Shown here: positions 9,024 to 17,005 of the stretch, piece after piece
Numbering within the stretch: position 1 is the stretch's first letter
Layout: the number at the start of each line of letters is the position of its first letter
Translations under genes and position numbers: made by a program
The notes under the pieces: generated by a model
The model's database searches: none
What the model saw: the letters and a program-made list of their open reading frames with translations, nothing else
Told to the model about the DNA's origin: nothing
From: Bifidobacterium breve DSM 20213 = JCM 1192
GTDB taxonomy: Bacteria; Actinomycetota; Actinomycetes; Actinomycetales; Bifidobacteriaceae
DNA: 64,000 nucleotides
Direction: 5' to 3'
NCBI RefSeq assembly: GCF_001025175.1
Contig: NZ_AP012324.1
Location: 310,001 to 374,000, forward strand

Positions 9024-10346
9024 ATGCGCAAAACCATCGGTAAGGCAATGGCCGCAACGACATCTTTGGCATTGGCATTGTCTATGGCGGCCTGCGGGTC
9101 GTCGAGCGAGAACGCGGAGGAAGCGACAAAGGTCGGTGGCACCATCACCATCTGGACGTGGGAGCAGCCGGGCAAAGCGTTCGAAGCCGCCGCGAAGGGA
9201 TTCGAGGAAGCCAATCCCGGTACGACGGTGAAGGTCGAGAACGTCGGTAACCCCGCCATCTGGGACAAGATCACCACAGGGCTCGCTGCTGGCGGCCAGG
9301 GTCTGCCCGACATCATGAACGTGGGCATCGACTACATCGGCGGCTACATGGACAAGTTCCCCGACGCGTTTGCCGACCTGTCCGATTATGGCGCGGATGA
9401 CCTCAAGGACGATTTCCCGTCCGGTGTGATGAAGAGCGCCACACGTGACGGAAAGATCTACGGGCTCCCCTTCGAAGTGAACACCGGAGCGCTGGTCTAC
9501 GACGTGAAGATGTTCGAAGAGGCCGGCATCACCGAGGACGACATCTCCACATGGGACGGTTTCATCGAATCCGGGAAGAAGCTCAAGGAAAAGACCGGCA
9601 ACTACATGTTCGGCATCAACAAGGCATGCACCGGCAACGCGAACTGCGGCGACACTTGGCAGATTATCACTGCATTGCAGAACTCCTTCTACTTCGACAC
9701 CGACGGCAACATCACCATGAACGGCGAGGCCGGCGTCAAGGCCATGGAACTGATCAAGGAGGCGAACGACGCGGGCATCATCATCGAGCTGCCCGGAACA
9801 TCGGACGACTCCTCGTGGCAGGTGCAGCAAGGCAACGTCGCCACACTAGTCGACCGCTCCTACCTGCCCGGCGTGCTCAAGACCAAGTTCCCCGACGCTA
9901 AGAACCGTTGGAAGGTGACCGCTCTGCCCGCAGTCGAGGAGGGAGGCCTGCGTTCCGTGGTGCCCGGCGCGACCTACCTGTCCGTCGCCAACGCGAGCAA
10001 GAACAAGAAGACCGCCTGGGAGTTCATCAAGTACGCGCTCGGCACCACGGAAGGCCAAAAGGCCATGTATGAATCCCAGGGCCTGTTCCCCGGCTATCTT
10101 CCGTTCATCAAGGAGGATCTGAACACCCCCGACGAGTTCTTCAACAATGAGAACGTCAACGAGGTGTTCATCAAGCAGCTCGAGGACGAGACCCCCGAGC
10201 TCAACTTCACCGGAGACTACGCGAAGGCGCTGAAAGCCATGATTGATGCCCAAGTCCAGGTGCTCACCAAGGGCGCCGACCCGCAGAAGGCCTTGGACGA
10301 GGCTGCGGAACGTCTCGCCAACGAGACAGGCCGCAAGATCGCCTGA
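9024..10346 (+). CDS. ABC transporter sugar-binding lipoprotein (alpha-galactoside uptake)
   Basis: A 440-residue extracytoplasmic solute-binding protein of the carbohydrate type (SBP family 1). The N-terminus is a lipoprotein signal, MRKTIGKAMAATTSLALALS followed by MAAC with the lipidated Cys at 24. The mature protein has GGTITIWTWEQPGKAFEAAA, a typical start of sugar-binding lobes, and the conserved GLPFEVNTGALVYDVKMFEE segment. AAGGA sits upstream of ATG 9024. It is the first gene of a tight operon with two permeases and a GH36 enzyme, so raffinose-family or melibiose-type oligosaccharides are the likely ligands (inference from context). Confidence 0.92.
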   Translation: MRKTIGKAMAATTSLALALSMAACGSSSENAEEATKVGGTITIWTWEQPGKAFEAAAKGFEEANPGTTVKVENVGNPAIWDKITTGLAAGGQGLPDIMNVGIDYIGGYMDKFPDAFADLSDYGADDLKDDFPSGVMKSATRDGKIYGLPFEVNTGALVYDVKMFEEAGITEDDISTWDGFIESGKKLKEKTGNYMFGINKACTGNANCGDTWQIITALQNSFYFDTDGNITMNGEAGVKAMELIKEANDAGIIIELPGTSDDSSWQVQQGNVATLVDRSYLPGVLKTKFPDAKNRWKVTALPAVEEGGLRSVVPGATYLSVANASKNKKTAWEFIKYALGTTEGQKAMYESQGLFPGYLPFIKEDLNTPDEFFNNENVNEVFIKQLEDETPELNFTGDYAKALKAMIDAQVQVLTKGADPQKALDEAAERLANETGRKIA

Positions 10347-10445
10347 CCTTATCAGAATTCGCATGGGGTCGTTGGAACCTCTCCACCCCGACGGCCCCAT
10401 GTCTTTAACAATTAACGGTACTCCGACGAAGGGAAAGGAGCGACA

Positions 10446-11336
10446 ATGGTGACGCGGGCCAACACATCATCAAGAAAACACTTCCTGACACAACGAAACG
10501 CGCCGTACATCTTCTTGCTGCCAATGGTGCTGCTATACGGCGTGTTCAAGATTTGTCCATATCTATATTCCGCCTGGCTGAGCTTCACGACCAACCAGTC
10601 CGGCAAACAATTGTTCGCTGGATTCGACAACTACACGCGCCTGTTCAAGGACCAATTGTTCTGGAAGGCGCTGGGCAACACCGCGATCATCCTGGTGATC
10701 CAGGTGCCGCTGATGCTGTTTCTGGCGATCCTATTGGCCGTCGCGTTCAACTCCGCATTCCTCAAACTGCGTTCCGTTTTCCGCATGGGTTACTTCCTGC
10801 CCATCGTCATGGGTTTGGTCGCATACGGAATCCTGTTCAAGAACATGCTCGACGCCAACAGCGGAGTGGTCAACTATCTGCTTGAGCTGATCCATTTGAA
10901 GCCCGTCCCGTGGCTCACGGATTCGACATGGGCGAAGATTTCCATCATCATGGCCATGACCTGGCATTACACTGGTCAGAACGCCATCATCTACCTGGCC
11001 CAATTGCAATCCATTCCCACTGAACTCTACGAGGCCGCATCGGTCGATGGCGCGAATGGATGGTGGAAGTTCCGCTCCGTGACCTTGCCTGGCTTGAGGC
11101 CAGCAATCCTGTTGACCACCGTGCTCAGCACCATCGGCACATTGCAATTGTTCGACGAACCCTACGTGCTCACCAACGGCGGTCCCGACAACGCGACATT
11201 GACTGTCGGCATGTACCTGTACATGCAGGGTTTCAAGTATTTCGATTTCGGATACGCGTCGGCAATCGGCTATGTGATGCTCATCATCATCGTCGGTCTG
11301 AGCGTCATCCAATTCTGGATCCAAAGGGAGAAGTGA
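10446..11336 (+). CDS. ABC sugar transporter permease, MalF type
   Basis: A 296-residue inner-membrane protein with about six transmembrane helices, starting in the cytoplasm (RNAPYIFLLPMVLLYGVFKI is the first helix). The cytoplasmic coupling loop ELYEAASVDGANGWWKFRSV matches the EAA motif of binding-protein-dependent permeases (about residues 190-210). GGGAAAGGAG lies just before ATG 10446. The stop is two bases before the next permease, indicating co-translation. It forms the channel together with the following MalG-type subunit. No ATPase gene is present in the locus. Confidence 0.92.
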   Translation: MVTRANTSSRKHFLTQRNAPYIFLLPMVLLYGVFKICPYLYSAWLSFTTNQSGKQLFAGFDNYTRLFKDQLFWKALGNTAIILVIQVPLMLFLAILLAVAFNSAFLKLRSVFRMGYFLPIVMGLVAYGILFKNMLDANSGVVNYLLELIHLKPVPWLTDSTWAKISIIMAMTWHYTGQNAIIYLAQLQSIPTELYEAASVDGANGWWKFRSVTLPGLRPAILLTTVLSTIGTLQLFDEPYVLTNGGPDNATLTVGMYLYMQGFKYFDFGYASAIGYVMLIIIVGLSVIQFWIQREK

Positions 11337-11337
11337 C

Positions 11338-12207
11338 ATGGCCACGCCAAATCTCAAAGTAGACAAGTCCCAGAGGATCGATGCGAAGCGGAACGGCTGG
11401 CGCACCGTCGGACTGACCGCCATCCTCGGGATCGGACTCATCGTCTTCGTGTTCCCGTTCTACTGGCTGCTCGTGGCGAGCACCAGAAAATCCACGGACG
11501 TGTTCTCGAAGACACCCCACATGATCCCTGGCACCGAACTGTTCAACAACATCCGCAACCTGATGACCAACACCCAGTTCGGCGACGCCATCGTCAACTC
11601 GCTCATCGTGTCGGTCACCTACGTGATCGTCGGCGGCGTGATCTGTTCCCTGGCCGGGTACGCGTTCGCCCAATACCGCTTCCGCGGCCGTAACATCCTG
11701 TTCGCACTGGTCATCGGTGTCATGGCATTGCCATCGCAGGTCACGCTGGTCCCGTTGTTCAAGATGATGTTGTCGTTCGGCTGGCTGGGAACTTACCAGG
11801 CGCTGATCTTGCCCGATCTGGCGTTGCCGTTTGGGGTGTTCCTCATGAGACAGGCCATGTCCACGTTCCCCACGTCGATCGTCGAGGCTGCGCGCATCGA
11901 CGGCGCTGGTGAGATGAGGATCTTCGGCACAATCGTCCTGCCGACCATGAAGCCCACGCTCGCCGCATTGGCGATCTTCATGTTCCTCGGACGTTGGAAT
12001 GACTTCGTGTACCCGTTGGTGATCACCAGGACGCCGGAACAGTACACGCTTCCCGTCGCCCTTGCCACATTGCAGGGTGCGAACACCACGGATTACGGCC
12101 AGTTGCTCGCCGGCACGACGATCTCGATCCTACCGGTCCTGATCCTCTTCCTGTTCCTCCAAAAGGAATTCGTGTCTGGCATGACGGCGGGATCTGTCAA
12201 GGAGTGA
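11338..12207 (+). CDS. ABC sugar transporter permease, MalG type
   Basis: A 289-residue permease with six predicted membrane helices; the first is VGLTAILGIGLIVFVFPFYW. The EAA loop SIVEAARIDGAGEMRIFGTI followed by VLPTMKP sits near residue 185 and would dock a MalK/MsiK-type ATPase. GGGAGAAGTGAC precedes ATG 11338 within the end of the previous gene. Partner of the MalF-type permease and of the lipoprotein at 9024. Confidence 0.92.
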   Translation: MATPNLKVDKSQRIDAKRNGWRTVGLTAILGIGLIVFVFPFYWLLVASTRKSTDVFSKTPHMIPGTELFNNIRNLMTNTQFGDAIVNSLIVSVTYVIVGGVICSLAGYAFAQYRFRGRNILFALVIGVMALPSQVTLVPLFKMMLSFGWLGTYQALILPDLALPFGVFLMRQAMSTFPTSIVEAARIDGAGEMRIFGTIVLPTMKPTLAALAIFMFLGRWNDFVYPLVITRTPEQYTLPVALATLQGANTTDYGQLLAGTTISILPVLILFLFLQKEFVSGMTAGSVKE

Positions 12208-12249
12208 CATGCTCAGGTGCCAAAGAAGGCACTGGAAAGGACGGCTCAT

Positions 12250-14052
12250 ATGCTTTTGGATCATTTCAAGGACATGCTGCATGAGGGGCAAAGCCTCGGC
12301 GCGACGTGGATCATGCATTCGGACGGGCTGACCATCGAGACGACGTGTGAAGATGGTCCGGCATCGAAGGGCATCGTGTTCGATGTGACGGCGGCGAATC
12401 CGGGGGCCACTGCGACGATTGTGATCGGCAAGCCTCTCGGCTCCATCCAGAGGTTTCACATGGTCGGATCCCGTTGCCGCGAGCCGTTGCCTGCTGACTG
12501 GGCCGGCGTCACGCAGGTGTCGTTGGTCAATTCGGCCCCCATGGGATGCATGGTCGACGATGCGGACAGGAACGTGCTGTCATTCGCATATTCGTTCGCA
12601 CAGGACGAGATTACGATGCGTTACGGCGTCGACGAGGAACACGTGTTGTTCGTCGTGATGCTGCAGATCCAACGTGTTCCCGGACATAGCCGACTGTTAC
12701 TCATGGATGACGGACTGCCGTTGGATGAGACGATGCGGCTCTTGGTCGAATGGGTGGCCGATGGTTCCGCACCTTTACCCATGGCGGACAAGGCGCTGGA
12801 ACCGGTTTTTTCCACCTGGTATGCGTACCTGCAGAACGTCGACGCCGAGACCTTGGGACGTGAGCTCGACGGCATGAGCCGACTGGGATGTGGATCCATA
12901 TTCATCGACGACGGCTGGCAGCAATATGGCAGCGGGCGCGGATATTCCGGTTGCGGCGACTGGGTTCCCGATCCCGTTAAATTCCCCGACATGCGTGCCA
13001 CTGTCAGGAGGTTCCAGGACGCGGGGGTCGGCGTCGTCCTATGGATCGCACCCCTGTTGCTGGGCGAGAAGGCGCACGTGTTCAAGACGTTGGAACGATA
13101 CGCGCCCATCCATGACGACGGGCTGGGACGGCAATTCCACGTCCTCGACCCACGACGCAAGGCGGTCCGCGACTACATCGGCGGCGTTTGCGCTCGGATG
13201 GCCAAGGATTACGGCATCGCCGGACTGAAGATCGATTTCCTGGAACAGGCCGGGGCCTACCAAGGCCAGCCATTGGAGAATCCCGAACCCGGCGACGTCA
13301 CCGATGTCGGCGAGGCGATGAGACTTATGCTCGAACGGATCAAGACCATGTTGATCGAAAACTGCGGTCAGGTCCCGGTCGTCGAATTCCGCCAACCCTA
13401 TTCCAGTCCCGTCATCGCACCGTACAGCAACATAGTCAGGGCCAGCGACTGTCCCGCCGATGCCCTGACCAATCGAATCCGCACCATCGACGAACGGCTG
13501 GCCGCTGGTAACCGCGTGGTGCACGGAGATATGCTGCTGTGGGACGTGAACGCGGGAGCGGAGACGTGCGCGGCGCAGATTCTCGCATCATTCTTCGCCG
13601 TGCCGCAGATCTCGGTCCCGCCGTCGGCCATGTCGAATGGTCAGTATGAATCCTGCCGTTTCCTACTGTCCCTATGGCGCAAACACCGAAACGTCCTGTT
13701 GAATGGCCGTCTGCAGCCAGTGTCAAGCATTCTGGGCTATCCACTCGTGCACGCGTTCGACGGCAACGGGACGCAAGTCAGCGGCGTGTACGCGCCGGAC
13801 ATGATCATCGACGTGGACGCGGATACGAGAACGCTGATCATCCTCAACGCATCCACGGAAAACAACGTGACCATTCGCCTGCGCGGTGACGGCGGGACGG
13901 TCAAGTTGACCGGCCACGCATACGACTGCACAGGAGCCATCACTATGCAGTTTGAAGAAGATACAGATACGTTCCGTGAAAACGGAGACGCGACGATCAC
14001 GACGATTCCAGTTCCCACCTATGGCATATTGGAATTGGCGCTAGAGCGATAA
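12250..14052 (+). CDS. Alpha-galactosidase, glycoside hydrolase family 36
   Basis: A 600-residue retaining glycosidase that would release galactose from imported alpha-galactosides; it has no signal peptide and so acts in the cytoplasm. Family marks in order: FIDDGWQQY, GDWVPDPVKFPDM, VVLWIAP, and the nucleophile motif GLKIDFLEQ with Asp near residue 329. The likely acid/base Asp lies in VRASDCPAD near residue 400. A C-terminal beta domain follows. I choose ATG 12250 because GGAAAGGA lies 8-12 bases upstream; GTG 12217 would add 11 residues. The exact linkage and preferred substrate cannot be told from sequence; a related GH36 activity such as alpha-N-acetylgalactosaminidase is less likely. 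Confidence 0.85.
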   Translation: MLLDHFKDMLHEGQSLGATWIMHSDGLTIETTCEDGPASKGIVFDVTAANPGATATIVIGKPLGSIQRFHMVGSRCREPLPADWAGVTQVSLVNSAPMGCMVDDADRNVLSFAYSFAQDEITMRYGVDEEHVLFVVMLQIQRVPGHSRLLLMDDGLPLDETMRLLVEWVADGSAPLPMADKALEPVFSTWYAYLQNVDAETLGRELDGMSRLGCGSIFIDDGWQQYGSGRGYSGCGDWVPDPVKFPDMRATVRRFQDAGVGVVLWIAPLLLGEKAHVFKTLERYAPIHDDGLGRQFHVLDPRRKAVRDYIGGVCARMAKDYGIAGLKIDFLEQAGAYQGQPLENPEPGDVTDVGEAMRLMLERIKTMLIENCGQVPVVEFRQPYSSPVIAPYSNIVRASDCPADALTNRIRTIDERLAAGNRVVHGDMLLWDVNAGAETCAAQILASFFAVPQISVPPSAMSNGQYESCRFLLSLWRKHRNVLLNGRLQPVSSILGYPLVHAFDGNGTQVSGVYAPDMIIDVDADTRTLIILNASTENNVTIRLRGDGGTVKLTGHAYDCTGAITMQFEEDTDTFRENGDATITTIPVPTYGILELALER

Positions 14053-14114
14053 AACGCGATACTTTTCTGAACCACGGTTGTTGGACTGGAGAAATTCAGA
14101 TTCGATGATCGGAG

Positions 14115-14424
14115 GTGTGGTTCTTTCGTATGGGTGAAGATCGGAGGAGACATTACGACGACGGGTTCCGGCGCGAGGCGCTGGAACCCGTCAGGGCCGG
14201 GACGGGCAGCAGGACGTTGGCGCGCCGGCTTGCGATGCCACGGCAGACCCCGAAACAATGGATCCTGTTGTATGGATCCAACGGCGAGGAGGCAGTCATG
14301 GGAGCCACCGGCAACAGGCGCTATGACTGGTAGACGAAGGTCGCGGCCGCGCGCGACCACGTCGAGGACGGCCTGACCGTAGCCGACGTCATGGTCAAAT
14401 ACGGGATTGCGAGTATCGCGCAAG
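14115..14424 (+). pseudogene. IS3-family orfA remnant
   Basis: The frame from 14115 reads HYDDGFRREALEPVRAGTGS, RTLARRLAMPRQT, QWILLYGSNGEEAVMGATGN and RRYDW, the N-terminal helix-turn-helix region of IS3-type OrfA. An in-frame TAG at 14331-14333 is followed in the same frame by TKVAAARDHVEDGLTVADVM and VKYGIASIAQ. Similarity then stops near 14424, only 28 bases before the chorismate mutase start. orfB is absent. It is therefore a doubly broken relic marking the right edge of the alpha-galactoside island. Confidence 0.8.
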
Positions 14425-14451
14425 GACTTGAACGGGAGTATTCTCGATATC

Positions 14452-14841
14452 ATGAGAGAAACGAGCAGCGACTGGCAAAAGACCACCATTGATTCCGCCC
14501 AAGCGGCGGCTCACCCGGAAACCGCGCAGGCGGTGGCGCGTATCAAGGCGCTACGTCAGACCATCGATAATATCGATTCGGCGGCCATAGCCCTGTTGGC
14601 CGAGCGTTTCAAAGCCACCTCGCAGGTGGGCGTGCTCAAAGCCAATGCCGGATTCGCCCCTGAAGACACCAAGCGTGAGGATTATCAGATCGAGCGTCTC
14701 CACCGCATCGCCATCGATGCTGGGCTCGACCCCGAAATCGCCGAAATGTACCGTGAATTCGTGGTCACCGAGGCCAAGAAGCGGCACAAGCGTATTGCCG
14801 ACGCCGGGGGAGACCCGGGCGTGCTCGACGTATTCGCCTGA
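14452..14841 (+). CDS. Chorismate mutase, AroQ type
   Basis: A 129-residue all-helical enzyme converting chorismate to prephenate for phenylalanine and tyrosine synthesis. The core begins VARIKALRQTIDNIDSAAIA, with LLAERFKATSQVGVLKA, including the Arg and Lys that bind the diacid substrate. It ends EMYREFVVTEAKKRHKRIAD. Length fits the monofunctional AroQ class. ATG 14452 is preceded by GGGAG about 12 bases upstream; an in-frame TTG at 14407 lies inside the IS3 remnant and is unlikely. No signal peptide, so it is the cytoplasmic form. Confidence 0.88.
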   Translation: MRETSSDWQKTTIDSAQAAAHPETAQAVARIKALRQTIDNIDSAAIALLAERFKATSQVGVLKANAGFAPEDTKREDYQIERLHRIAIDAGLDPEIAEMYREFVVTEAKKRHKRIADAGGDPGVLDVFA

Positions 14842-14987
14842 GCTTCTCGTAGCAATCCATTACTGGTCAGCGGCACACGAATTGCCCATGTCCTTCCAAG
14901 GGCAATGACGACTACATTGATACGGGACTATCGATACCGATAGCCAAAACCGTATAACCATTGACCACATTGAACGGAAACGCCGCC

Positions 14988-16973
14988 ATGAGACTTGCCT
15001 CCGCCTTGATCAGTTGCGTACTATGCGTAACCGGCACTGTTGGCGGTGCGTGGCTTTCCCGTCCGGCATCAGTCGATTATGGCTCTCTGCTTTCCAAAGC
15101 AAGCGACATCTATGCCGTCACCGATGAGAGGGGAGACGCAACCCGGCTGTATGTGGTGAACAATGCCAGCAATGCGGCAATCTCCCGCATTCCGGGCGCG
15201 GCTGCCGAATTGCCGTGGAAAGTCAACGTCACGTATTCGCTGGATGGTCCGAACGTTGAGGCCAACGAGATTTCCGGAGCGTCTGGACTTGTCGGCATAT
15301 ACATCGATGTCAAACCGCAGTCCAGTGCAGCCAACCATACGATTCCGGTTGTCACCTTCACCGTGCCCACTCAAGTGACTGGTGATATTTCCGCCGATAA
15401 TACGGCTTCGGTAGCCACGCAGGGCTCCGATATTGTGGTAGCCGCGGCAGGGAACGTTTCTTCCGGGCTGAAATTCAGCTGCTACATGGACGCGAAGAAG
15501 TTCTCAATGGGTGCCGTGACGCTCGCCGCGCTGCCGTCTTCCGGAGAGCCGTCCGTTGGAGCCGATCCTCAGGCCGCAGGATCCGCCACTCAGTCCGAGG
15601 CCGATGCCGGCGACCAAACCGCTGCCGATACAGATGCTTCCCAGCTGATTGCCAACAGCGCTACTTTGGTTGGTTCCCTGACGGATGCGGGCTCCGGCGA
15701 GCACCAGCAGCTTATCGATCAGCTGGATGCGCTGCGCAGCAACGAACGTGCGCTCGACAAGTCCGTGGTGGCCGAGCGTAAAGTAACCCACAAGCAGGCT
15801 TTTGATGCGTATATGGCTGCATATGTTGGCGCCTATACCGATCACTTGTCTGGGTCCATTGGTGATTCCAGCCAGCTGTCCGCGCTTATGGGAACAGCCG
15901 GAGAGCTTTCCAAAAATACGCCATTAGCCCAAGCGGTGATTGATCTGGCCGATGCAGTGAACAATGTGAGCGCCGCGCACCAGCATGCGGGTGCAGTCGA
16001 AGCATTGGACGAAGTGATTCGGCGCATCCAACAGCAGGGAACCACTGGTTTGGCGGATGATTTGAACACCGAAGCCGCCGAAGAGGCCACCAAGGGATCC
16101 AAGCAGTATGCCGAGGGGCAGAGCCAATTGTCTGCTGCGATGATCCCGTATTCGATGAAATACACGGACGTATACACGGCCAATCTCAGCGCGTTGACCG
16201 GCGGCACCTCGTCTGGTGCCGGGATTCACGAGCAGCAGGCAATCGCCGAAACCAATAGCAGCGACGATTTGACTGAGGCGCAGTCCAAGGTCGATGCTGC
16301 CATGAGCACACTCGCCACGGCATCCGAGCACACCGGTAAGGCTGCGGCATTGCGTCAGATTGTGCTTCGTTTTTCAGACCAGTTCGCCAGTTCCGGCAAT
16401 GTGCAGAATGCGTCGAGCGGTTCTGGCTCGGTTGATCAGGCCCATGCACTGGCCGGCTTGGCGGACGCGCAATCGCAGTCGTTCTATGGCAAGACTCGTG
16501 CCGCGGAAGCCAAGCGCAAGGCCAGTGCTGCACGCAAACAGGCCAAGGCCGCACAGCGACAGCAATCGCAGCATGCTGATGCCTCGCTGGTGGATGACAC
16601 GATGTCGCTGTCTTCAGCGGACGTCATGCACTATGCCAATGGTGTCAACTCGTCAATCGGCTCTTCGCAGACCGCCGACACCTTTGCCGGAGGCAAGCTG
16701 AACTCTGCAGACGGGTCAACCGAGCAAAGCAGCGGCAAGTTCAAAAACGCCGTTTCTCAGGCCGGTGATTCCATGGATGTTGCCCCAACGCTGTTTGGCT
16801 TTGGCAGTGGCGGTACATTGCTCAAGCATGATATGAGCACACTGGTCAACGAGACTGTAGAGATAAGCGATGCTGGTGAGCTCCTGAACCAGGCGGTCGC
16901 CCAGATCAATACTTCTGCCGTGCAACAAAAAACCGCCGGAACCCGATATCTCATCGTGGTTCCGACGGTTTAA
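14988..16973 (+). CDS. Large exported or membrane-anchored protein of unknown function
   Basis: A 661-residue protein. The N-terminus MRLASALISCVLCVTGTVGG followed by AWLSRP is a signal sequence or single membrane anchor; no lipobox follows. Residues about 30-180 look beta-rich (KVNVTYSLDG, TIPVVTFTVPTQVTG, GLKFSCYMDAKKF). From about 220 on the sequence is helical, rich in Ala, Gln, Ser and Lys, with probable coiled coils around 500-540 (KTRAAEAKRKASAARKQAKA). I recognise no family. ATG 14988 is chosen over TTG 14961 because it opens directly into the hydrophobic helix. The last codons form half of a terminator hairpin. Convergent with valS. Confidence 0.75.
   Translation: MRLASALISCVLCVTGTVGGAWLSRPASVDYGSLLSKASDIYAVTDERGDATRLYVVNNASNAAISRIPGAAAELPWKVNVTYSLDGPNVEANEISGASGLVGIYIDVKPQSSAANHTIPVVTFTVPTQVTGDISADNTASVATQGSDIVVAAAGNVSSGLKFSCYMDAKKFSMGAVTLAALPSSGEPSVGADPQAAGSATQSEADAGDQTAADTDASQLIANSATLVGSLTDAGSGEHQQLIDQLDALRSNERALDKSVVAERKVTHKQAFDAYMAAYVGAYTDHLSGSIGDSSQLSALMGTAGELSKNTPLAQAVIDLADAVNNVSAAHQHAGAVEALDEVIRRIQQQGTTGLADDLNTEAAEEATKGSKQYAEGQSQLSAAMIPYSMKYTDVYTANLSALTGGTSSGAGIHEQQAIAETNSSDDLTEAQSKVDAAMSTLATASEHTGKAAALRQIVLRFSDQFASSGNVQNASSGSGSVDQAHALAGLADAQSQSFYGKTRAAEAKRKASAARKQAKAAQRQQSQHADASLVDDTMSLSSADVMHYANGVNSSIGSSQTADTFAGGKLNSADGSTEQSSGKFKNAVSQAGDSMDVAPTLFGFGSGGTLLKHDMSTLVNETVEISDAGELLNQAVAQINTSAVQQKTAGTRYLIVVPTV
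16929..16973 (+). terminator. Terminator hairpin formed within the last codons
   Basis: AACCGCCGGAACC and GGTTCCGACGGTT pair with one mismatch around a 14-base loop; the distal arm contains the final codons, and the stop TAA is part of the short T/A-rich tail. An A-run precedes the stem, so it may work for both converging genes. Confidence 0.55.
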
Positions 16974-17005
16974 TCTGGCTCAAAGAGGGGAGCCAGAGCG
17001 GCGAC

